Below, piece by piece: positions 1-5,368 of a stretch of 7,567 nt of DNA. The stretch is from NCBI GenBank assembly GCA_903970565.1, contig CAJCJE010000817.1, positions 1 to 7,567 of the forward strand, given 5' to 3'. How positions within the stretch are numbered: position 1 is the stretch's first letter; each line of letters starts with the position of its first letter. This DNA comes from Candidatus Melainabacteria bacterium. Lineage in GTDB: Bacteria > Actinomycetota > Actinomycetes > Mycobacteriales > Pseudonocardiaceae. Made by a program: the position numbers and the translations under genes. The notes beneath the pieces were generated by a model. The model searched no databases. It had not been told where the DNA came from and saw only the letters and a program-made list of their open reading frames with translations.

Positions 1-209
1 ACCGCGCGCACCGTGCCGGCACCTTCCAGACCGATCACCGCCGGCAGGTCGAGCGGATACAGGCCGGTCCGGTAGTAGGTGTCGATGTAGTTGACCCCCG
101 CCGCCGCGATGTCGACCAGCAGTTCGCCCTCGCCGGGTTCCGGCGTCGGCACCTCCGCGATCGCGAGCACCTCCGGTCCACCGGTCTCCCGCAGCTGTAT
201 CGCGCGCAT
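1..209 (-). CDS. Quinone oxidoreductase (zinc-independent MDR family), N-terminal part, runs off window
   Basis: Reading leftward from ATG at 209-207, the first 69 codons are open to the window edge. The product starts MRAIQLRETGGPEVL and continues through GVNYIDTYYRTGLYPLDLP to VIGLEGAGTVRA. This is the typical N-terminus of NADPH:quinone oxidoreductases (Qor/zeta-crystallin-like medium-chain dehydrogenase/reductases). In that family the N-terminal GroES-like domain precedes a Rossmann NADPH-binding domain, which here lies outside the window. The GVNYIDTYYRTGLY stretch (residues 38-51) and the VIGLEGAG turn (58-65) are the diagnostic signs. Enzymes of this family reduce quinones or other activated alkenes in the cytoplasm with NADPH. 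The start is supported by a purine-rich site (GAAGGAAG) about 9 bases upstream. It is divergent from ndk. Family assignment is firm; the substrate and exact gene name are not. Confidence 0.88.
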   Translation of the reverse strand, partial: MRAIQLRETGGPEVLAIAEVPTPEPGEGELLVDIAAAGVNYIDTYYRTGLYPLDLPAVIGLEGAGTVRA

Positions 210-565
210 CGCCGTGACTTCCTTCGCTGTAGTTCGGGTAGGTCGTCCGGCACCGTTCACTCGGCGCCGAACGTCTCACATCGTTCGGGTAACCCCTCCT
301 TGTCAGGCAACACACGGCCGGTCGGCCCTGTTCCGCCCCGCCGCCGACCGGGGCCGATCGGGACGGGGATCGGGATGGTGGTCGGGAACACGCTGATCAG
401 CACGGTGGCCGACGGCGACTGTTCACCTCCATGTCGGCCGGCAGTCGCTACCCGTCGGTATCCGGCGGCCGGCGGCTCGATATCCTGCACACAGGCCATC
501 TGGGGCAATTCCGCGTACCCGGAACAACTGAGCCTGTCAATGTCGACTGAAGGAGTTCAACAGCC
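210..565. other. Divergent intergenic spacer between the qor-like gene and ndk
   Basis: No convincing gene is present: the open frames here have mixed, proline/arginine-rich composition and no recognisable domain. The stretch holds the inverted repeat at 267-288 and a run of three related 12-bp units (GATCGGGA at 356, GATCGGGA at 368, GGTCGGGA at 380). It also holds a possible ndk -10 element TATCCT at 481-486 (TANNNT form), which would give a leader of about 70 bases. No good -35 hexamer sits 17 bases before it, so the promoter call is weak. Confidence 0.4.
267..288. promoter_or_regulatory. Inverted repeat in the qor-side spacer (possible operator)
   Basis: CCGAACG (267-273) and CGTTCGG (282-288) form a perfect 7-bp inverted repeat around an 8-base spacer, 58 bases upstream of the qor-like start. 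GTTCGGGTA also occurs twice as a direct copy (232-240 and 283-291). The position would suit an operator for the leftward gene, but no regulator gene is visible and the assignment is inference. Confidence 0.25.
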
Positions 566-976
566 GTGACTGAGCGCACCCTGGTCCTTGTCAAGCCGGA
601 TGGCGTCAGCCGAGGTCTGGTCGGCGAGGTCATTTCCCGCATCGAGCGCAAGGGCCTCTCGCTGGTCGCGTTGGAGCTGCGTACCGTTGCCCGCTCGCTG
701 GCCGAGCAGCACTACGCCGAGCACGACGGAAAGAGCTTCTTCAGCAGCCTGCTGGAGTTCATCACCTCCGGCCCCGTCGTCGCGATCGTCGTCGAGGGCC
801 CGCGCGCCATCGCCGGCTTCCGCCAGCTCGCCGGCGGCACCGACCCGGTCGAGAAGGCCGCGCCCGGCTCGCTGCGCGGTGACTTCGGTCTCGAAACGCA
901 GTTCAACCTGGTGCACGGTTCCGACTCGACCGACTCGGCCGCCCGCGAGATCAAGCTCTGGTTCCCGGACCTCTGA
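566..976 (+). CDS. ndk: Nucleoside diphosphate kinase
   Basis: This 136-residue protein ([20 protein letters not shown]...) is a full-length nucleoside diphosphate kinase. It transfers the gamma-phosphate from ATP to other nucleoside diphosphates through a phosphohistidine, keeping NTP and dNTP pools balanced in the cytoplasm. The N-terminal [10 protein letters not shown] stretch (residues 5-14) binds nucleotide. The catalytic histidine is His117 in the family signature NLVHGSDS (114-121), and the family's Arg and Lys ligands lie in the expected places. Length matches bacterial Ndk (about 136-150 residues). The start is GTG, preceded by GAAGGAG at 549-555, ten bases upstream. The gene stands alone: its own spacer lies upstream and a strong palindromic terminator follows 17 bases after the stop, so it is probably monocistronic. 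Nothing in the protein looks altered. Confidence 0.98.
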   Translation: MTERTLVLVKPDGVSRGLVGEVISRIERKGLSLVALELRTVARSLAEQHYAEHDGKSFFSSLLEFITSGPVVAIVVEGPRAIAGFRQLAGGTDPVEKAAPGSLRGDFGLETQFNLVHGSDSTDSAAREIKLWFPDL

Positions 977-993
977 GCCCTGCTCACAGCCCT

Positions 994-1031
994 GGCAGCG
1001 GCCGTCGACCACGTGGTCGACGGCCGCTGCC
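994..1031 (+). terminator. Rho-independent-like terminator after ndk (38-bp perfect palindrome)
   Basis: Positions 994-1031 are a perfect palindrome centred on ACGT (1011-1014). In RNA it gives a 17-bp stem with a 4-base loop. It lies 17 bases after the ndk stop and 61 bases before the next gene. No U-tract follows, as is common for actinobacterial terminators. It could act on both strands. Confidence 0.75.
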
Positions 1032-1078
1032 GGTTGCGAGGCCGGCGAAACTCGGCTGAAATCGTCGGCCCGGCCCGC

Positions 1079-1091
1079 TACGGTCGGGCAT
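1079..1091 (+). promoter_or_regulatory. Putative -10 element placing transcription start at the ATPase GTG (leaderless)
   Basis: TACGGT (1079-1084) fits the TANNNT -10 form and ends seven bases before the GTG at 1092, which is where transcription would begin. There is no purine-rich ribosome site before this GTG. Both points agree with a leaderless transcript, common in actinobacteria. No clear -35 hexamer is seen. Confidence 0.45.
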
Positions 1092-2117
1092 GTGTCGACG
1101 ACAGCCGTACCTCCTGGGGACGATCACGTCCTGGTCCGTGCCAGCGGCCTGGTGAAACGCTTCGGTGACTTCACCGCGGTCGGAGGGATCGACGTCGAGG
1201 TCCAACGCGGCGAGGCCTTCGGCTTCCTCGGTCCCAACGGCGCCGGCAAGTCCTCCACCATGCGGATGATCGCCTGCGTCTCCCCGCGCACCGGCGGCGA
1301 GCTGCGCGTCCTGGGCATGGACCCGGACCTGCACGGGCCGCAGATCCGCGCCAGGATCGGCGTCGTCCCGCAGGGCGACATCCTGGACACCGAACTCACC
1401 GTCCGGCAGAACCTCCAGGTCTACGGCCGCTACTTCGGGTTCTCCCGCTCCTACGTCCAGGCCAAGGCGACCGAGCTGCTGGAGTTCGCCCAGCTCACCG
1501 AGAAGGCCGACGTGAACGTCGAGTCCCTCTCCGGCGGGATGAAACGCCGACTGACCATTGCCCGGTCCCTGGTCAACGACCCGGAACTGCTGCTGCTCGA
1601 CGAGCCGACCACCGGTCTGGACCCGCAGGCGCGGCACCTGCTCTGGGAGCGGCTGTTCCGGCTCAAGCAGCGCGGCGCGACCCAGATCATCACCACCCAC
1701 TACATGGACGAGGCGCAGCAGCTGTGCGACCGGCTGGTGGTGATGGACAACGGCACGATCGTCGCCGGGGGCACCCCGACCGAGTTGATCAGCCGTTATG
1801 CCACCCGCGAAGTCCTCGAACTGCGCTTCCCGCAGGCCCAGCCCGGCGAACCGGCCCTGGTGCACGCCGGCTCCTCGGCCGGCCCGTCCGCCGTGGCCGG
1901 GCCGCAGACCTCGGACAACCCGCCGCTGGAGCGGCTGACCGACCTGGCCGACCGGATCGAGGTGCTGCCCGACCGGCTGCTGCTCTACACCGCCGACGGC
2001 GAGGCCGCGCTGACCGCCGCGCACAACCGGGGCGTGCGGCCGATGACCAGCCTGGTCCGGCGCAGCACCCTGGAGGACGTCTTCCTCCGGTTGACCGGCC
2101 GAAGCCTGGTGGACTGA
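1092..2117 (+). CDS. ABC exporter ATP-binding protein, NodI/DrrA-like
   Basis: The 341-residue product is the ATPase of an ABC-2 type exporter. Visible motifs in order are: Walker A GPNGAGKS (residues 47-54), Q-loop Gln94 in VVPQGD, signature LSGGM (146-150), Walker B LLLLDE (166-171) with the catalytic Glu171, D-loop GLD (175-177), and switch His203 in THYMDEA. The C-terminal part ends SLVRRSTLEDVFLRLTGRSLVD, a pattern seen in NodI/DrrA-type subunits. About 28 Ala/Pro/Ser-rich residues (251-278) look like an inserted linker in the C-terminal domain. The frame stays open far upstream, but the GTG at 1092 is the first sensible start after the ndk terminator and leaves the usual short N-terminal tail. 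It hydrolyses ATP at the inner face of the membrane to drive the two permeases encoded directly downstream, with a 2-base gap to the first. The substrate is unknown: a lipid, glycolipid or hydrophobic drug is plausible from family knowledge. Confidence 0.93.
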   Translation: MSTTAVPPGDDHVLVRASGLVKRFGDFTAVGGIDVEVQRGEAFGFLGPNGAGKSSTMRMIACVSPRTGGELRVLGMDPDLHGPQIRARIGVVPQGDILDTELTVRQNLQVYGRYFGFSRSYVQAKATELLEFAQLTEKADVNVESLSGGMKRRLTIARSLVNDPELLLLDEPTTGLDPQARHLLWERLFRLKQRGATQIITTHYMDEAQQLCDRLVVMDNGTIVAGGTPTELISRYATREVLELRFPQAQPGEPALVHAGSSAGPSAVAGPQTSDNPPLERLTDLADRIEVLPDRLLLYTADGEAALTAAHNRGVRPMTSLVRRSTLEDVFLRLTGRSLVD

Positions 2118-2119
2118 CC

Positions 2120-2986
2120 GTGCCCGACTCCACCACGAACGCCCCGGCGACCAACTCCGCTGCCGGTACCGCCCACAGTGCCCCGGCCCGTGGCGACACC
2201 CCGCGCGTGGTGTCGCCGCCGCGCGCGTATCTGCTCGTCGTCGAGGGCCACTGGACCTGGTACAAGAGGAACTGGAAGGCCACCCTGGTCTCCAGCGTCG
2301 GGATGCCCATTCTCTATCTGCTCGCGATGGGTCTCGGGTTCGGCTCGCAGGTGCACGCGAGCGCGGCCACCGGCGGTGTGAGCTATCTGGTCTACCTCGC
2401 GCCGGCCCTGCTCGCGACCTCCGCCCTCCAGGGCGCCGCCGGCGAGGCGACCTTCCCGGTGCTGTCCGGTTTCAAGTGGCAGAAGAACTTCATCGGCATC
2501 GCCGCGACCCCCATCACGCCCGCGCAGATCGTCGGCGGCCAACTGCTCTGGATGGCCTTTCGGCTGCTGTTCTCCGGCGCGATCTTCCTGGCCGTCGCCG
2601 CCGCGATCGGCGCGGTCACCGGGTTCGGCGTCGTGCTCTCCCTGCTGTTCGGAGTGCTCTCCGGCCTCGCCTTCGGCGCGCCGGTGGTCGCGTTCTCCGC
2701 CTCGGTGCAGGGCGAGGGCAACGCCTTCAACCCGCTGTTCCGGTTCGTCGTGGTACCGATGTCGCTGTTCGCCGGCACGTTCTTCCCGGTCAGCCAACTG
2801 CCCGCGATCGTCCGCCCGATCGCCTGGATCACCCCGGTCTGGCACGGCACCGAACTCGCGCGCGGCGCGGCGTTCGGCACCCTCCAGTTCTGGCCGACCC
2901 TCGGTCACCTCGCCTACCTGCTGGCCTGGATCGCCATCGGTACCGGGTTGTGCCGCCGGCAGTTCCGCGTCCGCCTGGCCAGTTAG
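2120..2986 (+). CDS. ABC-2 type exporter permease, NodJ-like (first copy)
   Basis: This is a 288-residue inner-membrane protein of the ABC-2 (NodJ/DrrB-like) family, forming half of the channel driven by the upstream ATPase. A hydrophilic, Ala/Thr/Pro-rich cytoplasmic N-terminus (about 1-35) precedes roughly six hydrophobic segments near 55-75, 88-107, 139-163, 168-193, 206-226 and 259-278. The ABC-2 signature is visible as PMSLFAGTFFPVSQLP (213-228), followed by ITPVWHGTELARG (237-249). I chose the GTG at 2120, two bases after the ATPase stop, because GGTGGA at 2109-2114 supplies a ribosome site and the product then has a normal length. Upstream sequence in this frame only shadows the ATPase gene. 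The tight spacing indicates translational coupling. It is clearly paralogous to the next gene. Confidence 0.92.
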   Translation: MPDSTTNAPATNSAAGTAHSAPARGDTPRVVSPPRAYLLVVEGHWTWYKRNWKATLVSSVGMPILYLLAMGLGFGSQVHASAATGGVSYLVYLAPALLATSALQGAAGEATFPVLSGFKWQKNFIGIAATPITPAQIVGGQLLWMAFRLLFSGAIFLAVAAAIGAVTGFGVVLSLLFGVLSGLAFGAPVVAFSASVQGEGNAFNPLFRFVVVPMSLFAGTFFPVSQLPAIVRPIAWITPVWHGTELARGAAFGTLQFWPTLGHLAYLLAWIAIGTGLCRRQFRVRLAS

Positions 2987-2995
2987 GAGACCCGG

Positions 2996-3850
2996 ATGAC
3001 GAACGCGCTCACGCCCCGATCCGAGGATCTGGCCGCCACCCCGCAGCCGAGCGGCATCCTGCTGCGGATGCTGCCGCCCGGCCTCTATGTCGGCCGGGCG
3101 CGGATGGTGATGCACCGGTCCTTCCTGGTCAACCGGCGAAGCTGGATGACGGTGTTCTCCGGCTTCTTCGAACCGGTCTTCTACCTGCTCGCCCTCGGTG
3201 TCGGTTTCGGCAAACTCGTCTCGCACGTGGTCGGCCCCGGCGGTGCCCCGATCAGCTACGTCGCCTTCGTCGCCCCGGCCCTGCTCGCCTCCTCGGCGAT
3301 GAACGGCGCGGTATTCGACTCCACCTTCAACGTCTTCCACAAACTCAAGTACGCCAAGGTCTACGACACCATGCTCGCCACCCCGCTGGGGCCGGCCGAC
3401 ATCGCGATCGGCGAGATCGGCTGGGCGCTGCTGCGCGGCGGCCTCTACTCGGTCGGCTTCCTGCTGGTGCTGGCGGTGATGGGCCTGCTGCACTCGGCCT
3501 GGGCCCTGCTGGCGCTGCCCGCCGCGCTGCTGATCGCACTGGCCTTCGCCGCGATCGGCATGGCGACCACCACCTTCATGCGTTCCTGGCAGGATTTCGA
3601 CCTGGTCAACCTCGCCGTGCTGCCGATGTTCTTCTTCTCCACCACCTTCTACCCGCTGTCGGTCTATCCCCGGCCGCTACAGATCATCGTCGAGTGCTTC
3701 CCGCTGTATCACGGGGTCGCGATGATGCGGGCGCTGACCATCGGTGTCGTCGACTGGGGTCTGCTCGGCCACGCCGCGTACTTCCTCGTGCTGGCGCTGG
3801 TCGGCGGCGTCTGGACCGCGCGCAGACTGAAGGTGCTGCTACTGCACTGA
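2996..3850 (+). CDS. ABC-2 type exporter permease, NodJ-like (second copy)
   Basis: This is a 284-residue membrane protein of the same ABC-2 family as its upstream neighbour. Hydrophobic segments fall near 51-72, 86-106, 139-163, 165-190, 203-222 and 257-275. The family signature reads LPMFFFSTTFYPLSVYP (209-225), then ECFPLYHGVAMMRAL (233-247). The region FYLLALGVGFG...YVAFVAPALLASSAMNGA lines up with FYLLAMGLGFG-like and APALLATSALQGA stretches of the first permease, so the pair probably arose by tandem duplication and acts as a heterodimer. The ATG at 2996 has a strong AGGAG (2985-2989) that overlaps the TAG stop of the upstream gene, with a 6-base spacer. It is the last gene of the three-gene exporter operon. 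No accessory periplasmic subunit or dedicated regulator gene is seen. Confidence 0.93.
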   Translation: MTNALTPRSEDLAATPQPSGILLRMLPPGLYVGRARMVMHRSFLVNRRSWMTVFSGFFEPVFYLLALGVGFGKLVSHVVGPGGAPISYVAFVAPALLASSAMNGAVFDSTFNVFHKLKYAKVYDTMLATPLGPADIAIGEIGWALLRGGLYSVGFLLVLAVMGLLHSAWALLALPAALLIALAFAAIGMATTTFMRSWQDFDLVNLAVLPMFFFSTTFYPLSVYPRPLQIIVECFPLYHGVAMMRALTIGVVDWGLLGHAAYFLVLALVGGVWTARRLKVLLLH

Positions 3851-3851
3851 T

Positions 3852-3910
3852 CCGGCTCGTCGCGCTGCGTGTCGATACCCGGATGTGACGGCGCCGCCGT
3901 CCCGAGCCGG
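3852..3910 (+). terminator. Possible terminator structure after the exporter operon
   Basis: Two nested inverted repeats follow the operon stop. The outer arms are CCGGCTCG (3852-3859) with CGAGCCGG (3903-3910). The inner hairpin is GACGGC (3887-3892), loop GCC, GCCGTC (3896-3901). No U-tract follows. It sits between the operon and the next gene, so a terminator role fits, but the stems are short and the outer loop is long. Confidence 0.35.
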
Positions 3911-3932
3911 TCGGCCGGATGACATCATCGCG

Positions 3933-3968
3933 GTGACAAAAAAGTGGGGAAAGGCTATTCGACGGGGG
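3933..3968 (+). promoter_or_regulatory. Weak promoter and ribosome site before the duplicated-domain gene
   Basis: GTGACA (3933-3938) resembles a -35 hexamer. TATTCG (3956-3961), 17 bases later, could serve as a poor -10, though it lacks the final T. The A-rich run at 3938-3943 is unusual for this GC-rich window. GGGGG at 3964-3968 lies seven bases before the ATG at 3976 and is the likely ribosome site. Confidence 0.3.
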
Positions 3969-3975
3969 TGCGGTC

Positions 3976-4871
3976 ATGGGTGTGCGGAACTGGATGCAGC
4001 GCCACAAGTTCTCCGATCCGCTGCCCGGCACCCTGGAACTGAAAACCTGTGAACTCGGCGGCCGGCTCAGCGCGCATGTGGCGATGACCGCGACCGGCAT
4101 CATCAGCGCCCCGGCATCCAGCCGACCCTGGTCCACTTCGAGGGCAAGGCAGGGTCCTACCGGCGGCCCAGCGTCGGGGACATCTTGCCGGTCGTCGTCG
4201 ACGGCGCCGACCCGCAGCAGTTCCAGATCGAGTGGGACCAGGTGCCCACTCCGTCGGAGGTGCACGACCAGAACATGGAGATGCTTCGGGAAAAGGCCAC
4301 CACCTCGCAGCTCGGCGGCGGCTTCCCCGGCATGGTCGGCCAGGGCAGCACCACCAACGTCACGGTGACCGGCGACCTCGGTTCCCTGCCGCCGCAGGCC
4401 CAGGCGCAGATCCAGGCGTTGATGGGTAACCTCGGCAAGGCATTCGACCAGTCTGCGGCCGGCACGAACGTCATCTTCGACCAACCCCAGGTCACCATCA
4501 ACGGCCAGCCCGTCGCCGGGATGCCGGCCGGTTCGGGTTCGATGTTCGACAACCTTCAGCAGATGGCCGCCGCCGTAGCCGGCAACGCGCGGGCCGCCAA
4601 TCTGCAACCGGCCACCGCGACCGTCCTCGCCGCGCACGACGCCCCGGTCTCGCCGCTCGCCGCCGGCCGGGTTCCCGGCGGTATCGTCGACATCACGCTG
4701 GACGTGCGCGGCCCGGACGGCTCTGCCTACACCGCCACCACGCGAGTCGCCTTCAGCTCCCTGGAACGCCGCGCCAAGCTCACCCAGCCCGGCATCGAGG
4801 TCCCGGTTCTGGTTCACCCCGCCAACCGCGCCCACGTCACCATCGACGCCGGCAAGATCCCCGGCTTGTAA
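3976..4871 (+). pseudogene. Uncharacterised duplicated beta-domain protein, frameshifted near 4110
   Basis: Two overlapping frames make one continuous protein if a single base is restored in the C run at 4109-4112. The first frame reads MGVRNWMQRHKFSDPLPG... to GIISAP, and the second resumes at 4113 as GIQPTLVHFEGKAGSYRRP. The rebuilt protein has 298 residues. It holds two copies of one small pattern, G-x-x-(L/V)-PV-x-V-x-x-A-(D/N), then I-(E/D), then (V/I)-P: VGDILPVVVDGADPQQFQIEW (residues 68-88, listed here only as a landmark) and PGIEVPVLVHPANRAHVTID (272-291). The middle (about 110-205) is Gln/Ala/Gly-rich and looks flexible. There is no signal peptide or membrane helix. Similar small domains occur in actinobacterial proteins of unknown role. 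As sequenced, the first frame stops at 4368; the second could only start at weak codons such as TTG 4185 or GTG 4242. The cause may be a true mutation or a homopolymer sequencing error. Function is unknown. Confidence 0.72.
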
Positions 4872-4872
4872 T

Positions 4873-4888
4873 CCGACCGGATGGTCGG
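4873..4888 (+). terminator. Short hairpin immediately after the duplicated-domain gene
   Basis: CCGACC (4873-4878) and GGTCGG (4883-4888) form a perfect 6-bp stem with loop GGAT, beginning one base after the TAA stop. This is a plausible simple terminator, but no U-tract follows. Confidence 0.4.
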
Positions 4889-4931
4889 CACTGCCGAACC
4901 AGGCCCGGACGGAGACAGAGGCCGGACGTAG

Positions 4932-5005
4932 CCGGATCGGGCCGGCCCCGGATCAGGTTGGGTCCGGATCGGGCCGGGCCCGGATCTGGTTGGGGATCGG
5001 GCCGT
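4932..5005. repeat. 32-bp GC-rich tandem repeat, two full units and a partial third
   Basis: Unit 1 (4932-4963) and unit 2 (4964-4995) both begin CCGGATCGGGCCGG and continue with CCCGGATC and GGTTGGG; they match at 29 of 32 positions. A partial third unit (GGATCGGGCC) begins at 4994 and overlaps the end of unit 2. The repeat lies in the spacer between two plus-strand genes and is not within a convincing coding frame. Confidence 0.75.
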
Positions 5006-5314
5006 TCGGGCCAAAAACTTCCCCAGATTCGACCCAATCCCGGATGTCCACTCGGCCGAGGGAACCAGGGCCGCCGCCATCCCGTCTGTCGCGTCCTAAC
5101 GGTGACCGGCCAAATACCCGCTCGAACGGCTCGCCAAACCAACCGATCTGACCGACCCTTCGTCCACTGTCCGCACCGGACGGTCACGCTCGGTCGACGA
5201 ATCGCTGGCCTCCCCACCCGCGTTGATCATCCGACTGCTTGCGGGCTCGTCGTCCGCGAGCGATGGTCGTCGAGTCACGGCGTTTGCAGCGCACAACGTC
5301 CAATGCGGAATCCA

Positions 5315-5349
5315 GTGATCCACGTCGAATCGTTGGTGATTCACGTGGA
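5315..5349 (+). promoter_or_regulatory. Hairpin and 21-bp-spaced direct repeat just before the PRC-barrel gene
   Basis: TCCACGT-C-GAATC (5319-5331) can pair with GATTCACGTGGA (5338-5349). This gives a 12-bp stem with one bulged C (5326) and loop GTTGGT (5332-5337), ending eight bases before the ribosome site GAAGG (5357-5361). The same stretch can be read as a direct repeat: GTGATCCACGTCGA (5315-5328) and GTGATTCACGTGGA (5336-5349), 12 of 14 matching, offset by 21 bp or about two helical turns. It may be an operator or an RNA leader structure. Confidence 0.45.
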
Positions 5350-5368
5350 CCCGGCGGAAGGAACAGAG

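Larger units (their letters stand above)
4872..5368. other. 497-bp intergenic region upstream of the PRC-barrel gene
   Basis: No gene is supported, although the frame of the downstream gene stays open back to about 4958 because stops are rare at this GC content. The region holds the hairpin at 4873-4888, the 32-bp tandem repeat at 4932-5005, and the hairpin/direct-repeat leader at 5315-5349. A faint ECF-like pair (GGAACC 5061-5066, then CGTC 5083-5086 after 16 bases) is also present, about 285 bases before the start codon. No TANNNT element was found in the last 200 bases, so the promoter is not identified. Confidence 0.5.

Noticed and set aside
1985..3493. A 500-codon open frame on the minus strand opposite the exporter genes
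   Set aside because: It is Glu/Asp/Gly/Arg-rich without domains and mirrors three real genes with clear motifs on the plus strand. High GC removes stop codons in such frames.
4105..4116. Programmed ribosomal frameshifting in the duplicated-domain gene
   Set aside because: The site GCC CCG GC does not fit the usual slippery heptamer, and no stable structure at the right distance was found. A single-base deletion in a C run is simpler.
5282..5311. Sigma-B/F-type promoter before the PRC-barrel gene (GTTT with CGGAAT)
   Set aside because: The spacer is about 20 bases instead of 14-17, and CGGAAT is a poor match to GGGTAT.
4958..5368. N-terminal extension of the PRC-barrel protein, including a VIHVESLVIHVD-like peptide repeat
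   Set aside because: The frame is open only because stops are rare. The ATG at 5369 has a good ribosome site and begins just before the barrel domain. The peptide repeat is a by-product of the DNA direct repeat.
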